In this document: piece by piece, positions 25,983 through 34,216 of the stretch
How positions within the stretch are numbered: position 1 is the first letter of the stretch
Layout: each line of letters begins with the position of its first letter
Assembly: GCA_019310385.1 (NCBI GenBank)
Contig: JAFDEK010000019.1
Location: 1 to 51,272, forward strand
Direction: 5' to 3'
Origin: Deltaproteobacteria bacterium
GTDB lineage: Bacteria; Myxococcota_A; UBA9160; UBA4427
DNA length: 51,272 nucleotides
Program-made: the position numbers and the translations under genes
The notes under the pieces: model-generated
Seen by the model: only the letters and a program-made list of their open reading frames with translations
What the model was told of the DNA's origin: nothing
Database searches by the model: none

Positions 25983-26525
25983 ATGAAGAGCAAGGATCTC
26001 GATCAGCTTTGTGAGCTCGCCGGCATCGGTGCGGGTCATGCGGCGATCGCCTTCTCGCAGCTCACGGGGCGTAGTATCCAGACGGGTCCTCCTCGCGTCT
26101 ACGGGGGCGTCGAGGCCGAGATCGCCGACGATCCCGCCGTTGCCGAGGAGTGGTGCTCGGGCGTCGTCTTCGAGTTCGAGGGCTGCGTCGAGGCCCTGGT
26201 CGCGATCATGTTCCGGGAGTCCGTGCGCGACTCGGTGGTGAGGCAGCTGCTCGGAAGCGCCGAAGAGCCTCTGCCCCGGGAGTCCGTGGAATCGGTGCTC
26301 ATGGAGGTGGGCAACATTCTCGCCTCCTGTGTGGCTTCCTCCATTGCGGACACCCTCGGAGAGCCGCTCCTGCCCTCGATCCCCACCCTCGCCATGGAGC
26401 ACGCCCAGAGCGAGCTCGCCGAGCTGGCATCCCGGCGCAGCGGCCAGTTCGAGGTTCGCATCGAGTGCGAGCTGCTCGAGCCGGGCGGAGAGATGGGCGG
26501 GCTGGTGGTCCTGATTCCCGATTGA
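25983..26525 (+). CDS. CheC-family CheY-phosphate phosphatase
   Basis: 180 residues. CheC proteins hold two active-site helices with E-x2-N. The first here reads ELAGIGAGHAAIAFSQLTG, keeping E11 but with Gly instead of Asn at 14; the second, ESVLMEVGNILASCVA, has E108 and N111 intact. It should therefore be a single-site phosphatase, if active. It begins 16 bp after cheA, with GGAG upstream of the ATG. A CheX or FliY-like role is less likely because of the length and the lack of a C-terminal FliN domain. Confidence 0.85.
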   Translation: MKSKDLDQLCELAGIGAGHAAIAFSQLTGRSIQTGPPRVYGGVEAEIADDPAVAEEWCSGVVFEFEGCVEALVAIMFRESVRDSVVRQLLGSAEEPLPRESVESVLMEVGNILASCVASSIADTLGEPLLPSIPTLAMEHAQSELAELASRRSGQFEVRIECELLEPGGEMGGLVVLIPD

Positions 26526-26601
26526 AATGGGCTGGCGCCTTCGCTGCCCTGCCGTGTGGCGTCGCTGCGACTTCCCGGCTCCTTTGATACCGTGCATTGT
26601 C

Positions 26602-27351
26602 ATGAGTCGTGAAAGGCTGCGGGCACTACTCGAGGACGTGAAGAGCGGGTCGACGGAGATCGAGGTCGCCCTCGAGGACCTGGCTCGGCTGCCCTTCGTC
26701 GACACGCCCAACGCCCGGGTCGACACCCATCGCTCCCTGCGCGCCGGAATCCCGGAGGTGATCTTTGGCCTCGGCAAGCGCGTGGACCAGATCCTCGAGG
26801 TCGTCCGCACCCTGCTCGAGGCCGGGCAGTCGGCGCTCGTGACCCGGGTGCGGGTCGAGGTCGCCAGCGAGGTGCTCGCCGCGCTGCCCGAGGGCGAGTA
26901 CGACGCGGACGGAGGCCTGCTCTGGTTCGGCCCGGCAGAGATCCCCGTCACGGGCAAGGGGACGATCGCGGTGGTTTCCGCCGGCACCAGCGATCTTCCC
27001 GTGGCCGCCGAGGCGGCCGGGGTCGCGCGCCGCTTCGGCAACGAGGTGGAGAGCCTCTACGACGTCGGCGTCGCGGGCATCCACCGGCTGCTCGCTTCCC
27101 AGGACCTGCTGCGCTCGGCGCGGGTGCTGATCGTGGTGGCGGGGATGGAGGGGGCGCTGCCCTCGGTGGTGGGCGGACTGGTGGACAAGCCCGTGATCGC
27201 CGTCCCGACCAGCGTGGGCTACGGCGCCTCTCTCGGCGGCGTGGCGGCGCTGCTCGGCATGCTCACCAGCTGCGCGTCCAATGTGACCGTGGTCAACATC
27301 GACAACGGCTTTGGTGCCGCCTATGTCGCGACGCTCATCAACCGGCTCTGA
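26602..27351 (+). CDS. larB: Nickel pincer cofactor biosynthesis protein LarB
   Basis: 249 residues from ATG 26602; a longer frame adds 25 residues of spacer. The C-terminal half is the AIR-carboxylase (PurE)-like domain: VVSAGTSDLPVAAEAAG, LIVVAGMEGALPSVVGGLV, PVIAVPTSVGYGASLGG and LTSCASNVTVVNIDNGFGAA. LarB carboxylates and hydrolyses nicotinic acid adenine dinucleotide to give the dicarboxylated pyridinium mononucleotide, the first step to the nickel-pincer cofactor. It is 76 bp after cheC and overlaps larC, so it is on the same putative transcript as the chemotaxis genes. Confidence 0.93.
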   Translation: MSRERLRALLEDVKSGSTEIEVALEDLARLPFVDTPNARVDTHRSLRAGIPEVIFGLGKRVDQILEVVRTLLEAGQSALVTRVRVEVASEVLAALPEGEYDADGGLLWFGPAEIPVTGKGTIAVVSAGTSDLPVAAEAAGVARRFGNEVESLYDVGVAGIHRLLASQDLLRSARVLIVVAGMEGALPSVVGGLVDKPVIAVPTSVGYGASLGGVAALLGMLTSCASNVTVVNIDNGFGAAYVATLINRL

Positions 27352-28639
27352 GGCCCGGCCCGCCCCGCGCAAGCGGGCGCGTGGCAGGCGCAGGGAGCCC
27401 GGCGGCCGGGTCCTGCACCTCGACGCCTTCTCGGGAATCGCCGGCAACATGTTCCTCGCCGCGTTGCTCGACCTGGGTCTTTCCAGGCGCGAGCTCGAGC
27501 AGGACCTCGCCGGCCTCGGCGTCGAGCACAACCTGCGCGTTCGGAAGGTGAAGCGGGGCGCCCTCGCGGCGCGCCACCTCGAGGTGCGCGTGCCCGGTGC
27601 CAGGAGCAAGCGCTCCGGCCAGCACGACCCCCATGACGACCCCCATGACCATCCCCATGACGACGGGCATCACCACGGGCGCAGCTATGCGCAGATCCGG
27701 GCCCTGCTCGAGAAGGCCAGGCTCGACGAGCCCGTGCGCGTCCGGGCCCTCGCGATCTTCGAGGCCCTGGGGCGCGCCGAGGCCCGGGTGCACGGCTGCG
27801 CACTCGACGCGGTGCACTTCCACGAGGTCGGCGCGGTCGACGCCATCGTGGACGTGACGGGAGCCGCCATCGGGCTCCACCGCCTGGGGATCGAGCGGGT
27901 CACCTGCACTCCCCTGGCCCTCGGATACGGCAGCGTGGACACCGCCCACGGCCGTCTCCCGCTGCCCGCGCCCGCCACCCTCGAGCTTCTGCGCGGAATC
28001 CCGACGGTGCCCGCGCACGTGGAGTGGGAGACGGTGACGCCCACCGGCGCTGCCATCGCGCGTACGATCGTGGACGAGTTCCAGCAGCTACCCGCCCTGC
28101 GCGTCGAGGCCATCGGCCATGGAGCCGGCGAGGATTCCCACGGCCCCATGCCCAATCTCCTGCGCGCGGTCATGGGTCGCGCCGAGGGTCTGCTGGCGGA
28201 TCGGATCGTCTCCCTGGAGTCGAATCTCGACGATCTCGTGCCCGAGCACTTCGACTATCTGATGGAACGCCTCTTCGAGGCGGGCGCCCTCGACGTGTCG
28301 CTCCAGCACCTGCAGATGAAGAAGAACCGTCCGGGCTTCCTGGTTCGCGTGCTGGCGCGCCCGGCCGACCGCGAGCCCCTGGCGGCGCTCCTCTTCGCCG
28401 AGTCGACCGCCATCGGTGTGCGCGTTGGCGAATGGGACCGCATCGTGCTCGAGCGCGAGCAACGACGGGTGGAGACGCCCTACGGGCGCGTCGGAGTCAA
28501 AGTGGTGCGACACGCCGATGGACACCTGGATGTGTCGGCGGAGTACGAGGACTGCAAGCGTGCCGCACGGCGTAGCGGCGCGGCCCTGCGCGAGGTGGTG
28601 CGCTGCGCCGAGGCCACGGCGCGGGAGGAGCTTTCGTGA
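27323..28639 (+). CDS. larC: Nickel pincer cofactor biosynthesis protein LarC (nickel insertion)
   Basis: About 438 residues from ATG 27323 (GTG 27311 is an alternative); overlaps the end of larB by 29 bp. Family motifs: VLHLDAFSGIAGNMFLAALLDLG at the start (trimmed here), ALDAVHFHEVGAVDAIVD, ALGYGSVDTAHGRLPLPAPAT, ETVTPTGAAI and ESNLDDLVPEHFDYLMERLFEAGA. A His/Asp-rich nickel-binding loop (DPHDDPHDHPHDDGHHHG) lies at about 98-116, formed by a 12-bp repeat. LarC inserts nickel into the thiolated pyridinium cofactor using CTP. In Lactobacillus plantarum it is made by frameshifting between two frames; here it is one uninterrupted frame. Confidence 0.93.
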   Translation: MSRRSSTGSEARPAPRKRARGRRREPGGRVLHLDAFSGIAGNMFLAALLDLGLSRRELEQDLAGLGVEHNLRVRKVKRGALAARHLEVRVPGARSKRSGQHDPHDDPHDHPHDDGHHHGRSYAQIRALLEKARLDEPVRVRALAIFEALGRAEARVHGCALDAVHFHEVGAVDAIVDVTGAAIGLHRLGIERVTCTPLALGYGSVDTAHGRLPLPAPATLELLRGIPTVPAHVEWETVTPTGAAIARTIVDEFQQLPALRVEAIGHGAGEDSHGPMPNLLRAVMGRAEGLLADRIVSLESNLDDLVPEHFDYLMERLFEAGALDVSLQHLQMKKNRPGFLVRVLARPADREPLAALLFAESTAIGVRVGEWDRIVLEREQRRVETPYGRVGVKVVRHADGHLDVSAEYEDCKRAARRSGAALREVVRCAEATAREELS

Positions 28640-29409
28640 GTGCTGCGCCCGCGCAGGCGGTGGATTCGGCGCCCTTCGAGCTCGGCCCGCCCGAGGGAGA
28701 GGGAAGGGCGGCGGCCCTGTGTCTTCACGGCTTCACCGGAACCCCCTACGAGGTGCGCTCGGTGGCCGAGACCCTCGCGGCCCGGGGCATCCGCTGCCGG
28801 GGACCGGCGCTCCCGGGCCACAACACGACCCCCGACGAGCTCGCCAGGGTGTCCTACGCGGATTGGCTCGACCACGCGCGCGGGGAAGCGCTAGCGCTGC
28901 GCGCGCGCCACGAGCGGGTGTTCGCGGTGGGGATGTCCATGGGCGGGCTGGTCAGTCTCTCCCTGGCGGCCGAGGGAGCTTTCGACGCCCTCGCGGTCGC
29001 GGGGACGCCCCTGGGTCTGCGCCAGCCCATCCCGCTGCTGGTGCCCTGGTTGAAGCACCTGCGCCCCTTCAGCCGCAAGCGCGGCGGCGCCGACATCCGT
29101 GACGCCGCGGCCCGCGAGCGGCATCCGGGCTACGAGGTCCTGCCCCTGGCCGGTGTCCACGAGCTGCTGCGCCTGCAGGCTCACGTCGGTCCGCGCCTGG
29201 GGGCGGTCTCCGTTCCGCTGCTCGTGGCCCACGGTGCCCTCGATCGGACCGCAGATCCCCGGGACGCGCAGCGGATCCTCGACGCCGTATCGGCCGGCGA
29301 GCGGGAGCTGCATATCTGCGAGCGCTCGGGTCACGTGGTCACGGTGGACCACGACGCGCCGCAGCTCGCCGCCGCGGTCGCGGACTTCTTCGATCGACAG
29401 CTCGCCTGA
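28636..29409 (+). CDS. Alpha/beta hydrolase (carboxylesterase-like)
   Basis: 257 residues; GTG start overlaps the larC stop (GTGA), implying translational coupling. Oxyanion region LHGFTGTPYEV, nucleophile S101 in GMSMGG, acid HGALDRTADP and His in RSGHVVTVDHD give a complete triad. The size and the cap (PLGLRQPIPLLVPWLKHL) resemble Est30-type carboxylesterases and monoacylglycerol lipases. No signal peptide. Its substrate and any link with the nickel cofactor are unknown. Confidence 0.9.
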   Translation: MSAAPAQAVDSAPFELGPPEGEGRAAALCLHGFTGTPYEVRSVAETLAARGIRCRGPALPGHNTTPDELARVSYADWLDHARGEALALRARHERVFAVGMSMGGLVSLSLAAEGAFDALAVAGTPLGLRQPIPLLVPWLKHLRPFSRKRGGADIRDAAARERHPGYEVLPLAGVHELLRLQAHVGPRLGAVSVPLLVAHGALDRTADPRDAQRILDAVSAGERELHICERSGHVVTVDHDAPQLAAAVADFFDRQLA

Positions 29410-29436
29410 GCACCTTCGCCGCGCTGGGCCGCGCGC

Positions 29437-30807
29437 TCAGGGGTGGACGTAGGGTTGTTCCAGCTCCTGCAGGTAGTTGATCAGGAGCGTTTCCTCGGCG
29501 GTGTCCGGGAAGGAATGGAAGCGCAGGCCGACGCCGCGGTGATCGCGCCCCGCCGTGTCCATCTGATAGAGCACTTCGGCCTCGACCTTGATGCTCTTGC
29601 CGATCTCGTGGAGGGTGACCCGAAGCTCGTGCAGGCTGCGGTCCGGGAGGTTTTCTCTGGTGTTGAGAAAGATGCCGCCGCGGTTGAGCATCGTGGCCGT
29701 GCAGGGCTTCTCAGCGCCCGCGAGCCGGGCCGAGAGCTGTTGCGGGTAGCGCGTGAAGCGGCGTCGCCTCGGCTCGTTGACCATCTTCTCGAGACGTTCG
29801 GCGATGCGCGAGACGTCTACGGGATAGGAGAGATAGCCCGCGGCCCCGGCGCGCTGGGCTGCCTGCCGGCGCGAGGGGCGCTTGTGGGTGTCGATCAGGA
29901 TCACCGGAACTTCTTCGATCCCTACGATCTCGCGCAGGGCGGGAATGAGCTCGATGCCCTCGGAACGGCCCAGGCTCATGTCGGCGATCACCAGCTCGGG
30001 AGAGCCGTGTTCGAAGATCGAGATTGCCTCCTGGGGATTCGAGGCGACGTCGACCTCGTAGCTGCGCAGCTTGAGGGAGTCGATGCAGCGGCGCTCGTTC
30101 GCGATCTGGGGGCCGACCAGTAGCAGGCGGTGAGAACGCTGGGTCGCCGAGCGGCCGAGTAGTCCTTCCGCCTCGCGCACCGCCTGCCGGCGCCGCTCTG
30201 CCTCGAGGCGCCGGTCGATGCGAATCAGCTCTTCGATGCGGTTCGAAATGCTGATGTCGAGGTCTACCGAGGAGTGTATGCCCGGCTCGATCTCGTGGAG
30301 ACGATCCTCCGCGCGGCCGAGCGCGACGCCCGAGAGCGGCCCCCTCCCGGGCAGGATTACCGTGCGGGGCTTGCACACATAGGCCCGGGCCGGCCGATTT
30401 TCGCCGGAGATGGTAAGGGAGAGGAGCGAGCCGTCCTCGCTGATGCCCATTTCGGCGTTCATGCTCTGCCCCCAGCGTTGGCTGGCACGGAGCTCGTCGA
30501 GGTGTTGCCGCCAGGCCGTGCGAATCCGCGCTTCGATCGCCTTTGCATCCCGGCAGTTGACGACTCGCAGCAGCGGCAGCGCAAAGAGCAGCCGCGGTCG
30601 CAGACACTTGATGCGATCCTGGCCCACGGTGCTGAAGACGACGTCGTCCACTCGCACCGCCCGGCCGAGAGTCTCGAAGGGCTCGCTGCCCACGCTCATG
30701 GAGGCGAGCACGGTGCGCCCGCCGCTCATCAGGCGAGTGCGTATTCCCATTTTATTCAGGCGATTCAGGATCGCGAGCTGTCGAGGGTCGCCGGGCTCGT
30801 CGCGCAA
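29437..30807 (-). CDS. Receiver plus PilZ domain protein with unknown N-terminal domain
   Basis: 456 residues from TTG, with a strong GGGAGG five bases upstream. Residues 1-225 are an unrecognised region ending in a charged helix. Residues about 230-345 form a receiver-like fold (RLLLVGPQIANERRCIDSL, phosphoacceptor-like D in VIADMSLGRSEG). The acidic pair after the first strand is missing and the conserved Lys is replaced (SYPVD), so phosphorylation is doubtful. Residues about 350-456 look like a PilZ domain: RRRRFTRYPQQLSARL supplies the Arg-rich cyclic-di-GMP motif, but the DxSxxG motif is altered to LNRGGIF. It may be a cyclic-di-GMP responsive regulator of motility or surface polymers. 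It converges on the hydrolase gene. Confidence 0.8.
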   Translation of the reverse strand: MRDEPGDPRQLAILNRLNKMGIRTRLMSGGRTVLASMSVGSEPFETLGRAVRVDDVVFSTVGQDRIKCLRPRLLFALPLLRVVNCRDAKAIEARIRTAWRQHLDELRASQRWGQSMNAEMGISEDGSLLSLTISGENRPARAYVCKPRTVILPGRGPLSGVALGRAEDRLHEIEPGIHSSVDLDISISNRIEELIRIDRRLEAERRRQAVREAEGLLGRSATQRSHRLLLVGPQIANERRCIDSLKLRSYEVDVASNPQEAISIFEHGSPELVIADMSLGRSEGIELIPALREIVGIEEVPVILIDTHKRPSRRQAAQRAGAAGYLSYPVDVSRIAERLEKMVNEPRRRRFTRYPQQLSARLAGAEKPCTATMLNRGGIFLNTRENLPDRSLHELRVTLHEIGKSIKVEAEVLYQMDTAGRDHRGVGLRFHSFPDTAEETLLINYLQELEQPYVHP

Positions 30808-30899
30808 GTGTGCCTCCCGTTCAGGAAACGGGTGATTCCTCCTCTATGATCGGCAGTTCTGCGCGCGGTCTTGACGCCCAGCCTGGTCTCGAGGGCCTC

Positions 30900-31865
30900 T
30901 CAGCCCGAAGGGGCGGAGGGCGCGGCGGCCCCGGCCTCCCTCAGGGCGCGCTGCAGCTCCTCGGCGACGGCCTGCATGCCTGCTTGGGAGAAGTGCTCGA
31001 AGGTCCCGTCGTAGAGCGGGCGGGCTTCGCATGGTGACAGAGATTTCCAGGATTCCTTGAGATCGACGACCTGGAAGCCCCGCGCTCGGGCCTGCCCCAC
31101 GACGGCGTCGTGCTTCGGGTCCCGGCGTCCGAGCTCCTGTGCGTAGGCGGTGACGAGGACGACCACATCGAAGTCCTCCCGGCGGCCGAGCTGCTCGAGC
31201 CGGTCGAAGAGGCTCCAGACCCGCTGCGGATCGCTCAGCTGCGGAAAACGCCTCCGCTCCCGGCGGTGCAGGAGATAGGAGACGAGCTTGCTGCGCAGGC
31301 GCGAGCCCAGGGCCTGGGGAGATGTTTCCCGGGCAAGCGCGCCGAAGCCGTCGGTGTAGGTGTCGTCGTTGGGCACGTAGGCGAGAAGCACGACGTCGGG
31401 ATCGAAGGCCAGCACCTTCTGCTCGAGGACGATTGCCTCTTGCTCGGCGTTGTAGCCGACGACAGCGAAATTGAGCACCTCGAAGCGTCCGGTCGCGGAT
31501 TCGTTGAGCTGCTGCTCCAGGAGGTCGGGGAAGGTGCGCCCCTGGGCGATGGGGCGGCTCCCGAAACCGAAGGCCACGGAGTCGCCCAGGACGCAGATGC
31601 GCGTCACGCCCGGAGGCTTGGCGAGGTCGTACTCGTGGTCGCGCATGCCGTGTCGATTCGTGCGGACCCGTCCCCGGTAGGCCGCCGCTGAGGGCCGGAG
31701 CTCGTAGACGAGCCCATCGATGGCCGAGTAGCGGTGGATGAGCCCGCGCTCGGGTGGGGCGGGGTAGTCGACGGCTCCGCTGTGTACCAACGCGCGAAAC
31801 CCGAGCTCGGCCAGCATCAGGCCGACGGCGAGCGAGAGCGCGAGGGTGAGTGCCTTGCGCAGCAT
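30900..31865 (-). CDS. SGNH/GDSL hydrolase-like membrane-anchored protein
   Basis: 321 residues. An N-terminal membrane anchor (residues about 5-22) is followed by a leader segment and RTNRHGMRDHEY, typical of this group. The nucleophile block is CVLGDSVAFGFGS, block II is in NFAVVGYNAEQE, block III YVPNDDTYTD, and the C-terminal Asp-His pair is DGTFEHFSQAGMQ. Such proteins deacetylate or acetylate sugars or lipids in the periplasm. It starts 3 bp after the rhomboid stop, so the two are translationally linked. Confidence 0.85.
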   Translation of the reverse strand: MLRKALTLALSLAVGLMLAELGFRALVHSGAVDYPAPPERGLIHRYSAIDGLVYELRPSAAAYRGRVRTNRHGMRDHEYDLAKPPGVTRICVLGDSVAFGFGSRPIAQGRTFPDLLEQQLNESATGRFEVLNFAVVGYNAEQEAIVLEQKVLAFDPDVVLLAYVPNDDTYTDGFGALARETSPQALGSRLRSKLVSYLLHRRERRRFPQLSDPQRVWSLFDRLEQLGRREDFDVVVLVTAYAQELGRRDPKHDAVVGQARARGFQVVDLKESWKSLSPCEARPLYDGTFEHFSQAGMQAVAEELQRALREAGAAAPSAPSG

Positions 31866-31868
31866 GGT

Positions 31869-32816
31869 TCAGGCCAGCGCTCGTGCCCAGGCGGCGAGGA
31901 TCGCCAGCGAGGCGAGCAGTCCCGCGCTCAGCTGAGTGGCTGTGCCGGGTCGTTGCGGACTCACCCAGGGCGCCATGGCGAGGCCGAGCAGCATGCCCGC
32001 CAGGAGGCCGAAGAGGTGGGCGCCGAAGTCCACTCGCCCTCCGCCGGCGCCGAGCATGGCGAGCACCCCCAGTCCGGCGCCGAGGGGCAGCCAGGCTCCC
32101 TGCCATGGCAGGGCGAGACGCCGCCGGCGCCAGGCTTCGAGGCCCGAGAGGAGGCCCAGAACTCCGAAGACCGCCGTCGAGGCGCCGATGGAATTGTGGG
32201 CGTCGTCGTACGCGATGGCATTGGCGAGGTTCCCCAGTGCTCCGCTCGCCACCGCGCAGCCGAAGGCCACGCCCACGCCGATGCGGCCCGCGAGGGAGGC
32301 CAGGAAGAGGCCGCCGATCAGGGTGTTGCCAAGGACGTGGAGCAGGTCCTTGTGCAGGGTGAGCGCCGTGAAGATGCGCCAGTACTCGCCCGATACGATG
32401 CGCCGTGCGTGGGCGCTGCCGCGCTCGAGGAGCAGTCCGGCCTCGCTGCGGCCGTCCAGGCTGACATGGAAGGCGAGCAAAGCGAGCGCGATCCCGTAGG
32501 CGAGGGGGAAATCGAGGGGGCTGCGGCTGCGGATCAGCCGGGTCTCGGGCGGCGGCGGCCTGCGCCGGTTCTCTTCACGCCAACGCTCGAGGATCTCCCC
32601 TGCCCGGGAGATCTCGTGGGGCAGGAGCTCGAGTGCGAAGCCCAGCTCCGTCTTCCGCACGATCGGCCTCAGGCCCTCAGAGGTGAGAACCAGCGCCCAC
32701 TCCTCCGCTTGCCGTCTCCCGCCCGCCACGAGGAGCGCCTGCTCTGCCGGCTCCGGTCCGGCTCCCTCTTCCGGGTGCTGGCTCTGCAAGTCCCGATTCC
32801 CGTCGAAGCTCGTCAC
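31869..32816 (-). CDS. Rhomboid family intramembrane serine protease
   Basis: 315 residues from GTG 32816. The N-terminal cytosolic part (RRQAEEWALVLTSEGLRPIV ... ISRAGEILERWREE) has the size and pattern of the GlpG N-terminal domain. The membrane domain has HKDLLHVLGNTLIGG (His/Asn pair of TM2), the nucleophile Ser in NSIGASTAVFG (GAST in place of the commoner GxSG) and the catalytic His in DFGAHLFGLLAG. Six or more hydrophobic helices follow the usual order. The start lies in a triplicated 17-bp unit, so the exact N-terminus is uncertain. It would cleave membrane protein helices; substrates are unknown. Confidence 0.87.
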   Translation of the reverse strand: MTSFDGNRDLQSQHPEEGAGPEPAEQALLVAGGRRQAEEWALVLTSEGLRPIVRKTELGFALELLPHEISRAGEILERWREENRRRPPPPETRLIRSRSPLDFPLAYGIALALLAFHVSLDGRSEAGLLLERGSAHARRIVSGEYWRIFTALTLHKDLLHVLGNTLIGGLFLASLAGRIGVGVAFGCAVASGALGNLANAIAYDDAHNSIGASTAVFGVLGLLSGLEAWRRRRLALPWQGAWLPLGAGLGVLAMLGAGGGRVDFGAHLFGLLAGMLLGLAMAPWVSPQRPGTATQLSAGLLASLAILAAWARALA

Positions 32817-32850
32817 TCGTCGAAGCTCGTCACTCGTCGAAGCTCGTGGT
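32801..32850. repeat. Three 17-bp tandem units covering the rhomboid start
   Basis: CGTCGAAGCTCGTCACT begins at 32801, 32818 and 32835 (third copy changed at its end). On the minus strand each complete copy carries a GTGACGAGC; the first copy supplies the annotated GTG start, while the one 17 bp upstream is out of frame and reaches a stop within seven codons. Confidence 0.9.
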
Positions 32851-32918
32851 CGGAGGAGGTGGCGGAGCAGAGTCTAGCGACTCGGCCCTGCGCGCCCGGA
32901 CGACTTCGCTCCGGCCGC

Positions 32919-34139
32919 TCAGGCGCTTCCGCCCACCTCGCGATCGCGTACGCCGATCAGGTAGAGGATGCCGTCCAGTCCGAGGGTCGAGATGGACTGC
33001 TCCGCCTCCTCCTTCACCTTGGGCTTGGCGTGGAAGGCGATGCCGAGCCCGGCGGCCTCGAGCATGGGAAGATCGTTGGCGCCATCCCCCACTGCGATGA
33101 CCTGCTCGAGGCGGATGCCCTCCTGCTCGGCGATCTCCCGCAACAGCTCGGCCTTGCGGGCGCCGTCGACGATGGGGCCCGTCACCTTGCCCGTGAGACA
33201 GCCGTCGCGGATCTCGAGATCATTGGCGTGGACGTGGTCGATGCCGAGCTCGCGCTGCAGGAAGCGGCCGAAGTAGGTGAAGCCGCCAGACAGAATCGCG
33301 GTGGTGTAGCCGAGGCTCTTCAGGGTTCGAATCAGCCGCTCGGCGCCTTCGGTCAGGGGCAGGCGCTCTGCGACGTCGGCGAGTACGCTCTCGGGCAGCC
33401 CCTCGAGCAAGCGCAGCCTGCGCGTCAGGCTCTCGCGAAAGTCGAGCTCGCCGTTCATGGCGGCCTCGGTGATGGCCGAGACGGCGTCCCCGACGCCCGC
33501 CGCCTTGGCGAGCTCGTCGATGACCTCGGTCTGGATGAGGGTGGAGTCCATGTCGAAGGCGACCATGCGCCGGTTTCGCCGGTACACGTCGTCCACCTGG
33601 ATCGCGATGTCGACGCCCAGCTCGTGGGAGACGTCCAGCAGGTCGGCGCGCAGGGTGCTCGGATCGTCGGGAGCGCCGCGCACCGAGAGCTCGAGGCAGG
33701 CGCGGCGCGGCTGCTCGGCGCGTTCGAGGGAAACCCGGCCAGAGAGTCGCGTCATGATGTCGATGTTCATCCCGTGCTCGGTGATGACCCGGCTGATCCG
33801 CTCGAGGGAGCGGGCGGCGAGCTCGGGACCGAGCAGGGTGATGATATGCCGGGGCTTGCCCTGCTCGGCGACCCAGCTCTCGTAGGCGTCGCCGTTCACG
33901 GGCGAGAAGCGTGCCTGGAGCCCCAACGCGTGGGCCTTGAAGAGGACGTCCTTGAGCACCGGGTCGGCTTCGGAGTCCTCGGGAAGGGCGATGAGGATGC
34001 CCCAGGTCAGGGTCTGGTGGATGACCGCCTGGCCGATGTCGAGCACCTGAACGTGATGGGTGGCGAGGATCTCGGCGAGCTCGTGGGTGAGCCCCGGGCG
34101 ATCTTCCCCCGTGAGGTTGATGAGCATGATCTCGGCCAT
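32919..34139 (-). CDS. serB: Phosphoserine phosphatase SerB with two ACT domains
   Basis: 406 residues from ATG 34139; the longer frame adds 66 residues of translated leader. Two N-terminal ACT-type domains (residues about 1-80 and 95-180; LINLTGEDRPGLTHELAEIL, ITLLGPELAARSLERISRVI) precede the HAD phosphatase: nucleophile D196 and acid D198 in FDMDSTLIQTEVIDELA, motif II ILSGGFTYF, motif III K in DGARKAELL and motif IV VGDGANDLPML. It makes serine from phosphoserine, and the ACT domains suggest serine feedback. The two-ACT layout is the mycobacterial/actinobacterial and deltaproteobacterial type. Confidence 0.95.
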   Translation of the reverse strand: MAEIMLINLTGEDRPGLTHELAEILATHHVQVLDIGQAVIHQTLTWGILIALPEDSEADPVLKDVLFKAHALGLQARFSPVNGDAYESWVAEQGKPRHIITLLGPELAARSLERISRVITEHGMNIDIMTRLSGRVSLERAEQPRRACLELSVRGAPDDPSTLRADLLDVSHELGVDIAIQVDDVYRRNRRMVAFDMDSTLIQTEVIDELAKAAGVGDAVSAITEAAMNGELDFRESLTRRLRLLEGLPESVLADVAERLPLTEGAERLIRTLKSLGYTTAILSGGFTYFGRFLQRELGIDHVHANDLEIRDGCLTGKVTGPIVDGARKAELLREIAEQEGIRLEQVIAVGDGANDLPMLEAAGLGIAFHAKPKVKEEAEQSISTLGLDGILYLIGVRDREVGGSA

Positions 34140-34216
34140 CGATGGAGCGTAGCCGGATTTCCGGTGCCTGCTCGAGCTGCCCGTGCGTGTCGCGTCTTCT
34201 CTCAGTCCCGCGACTC

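Noticed and set aside
27618..27680. His/Asp repeat in larC counted as an anomalous tandem duplication
   Set aside because: His-rich metal-binding loops are normal in LarC, so the repeat has a family explanation.
27323..28639. A frameshift in larC, as known from Lactobacillus plantarum
   Set aside because: The frame is uninterrupted through all family motifs.
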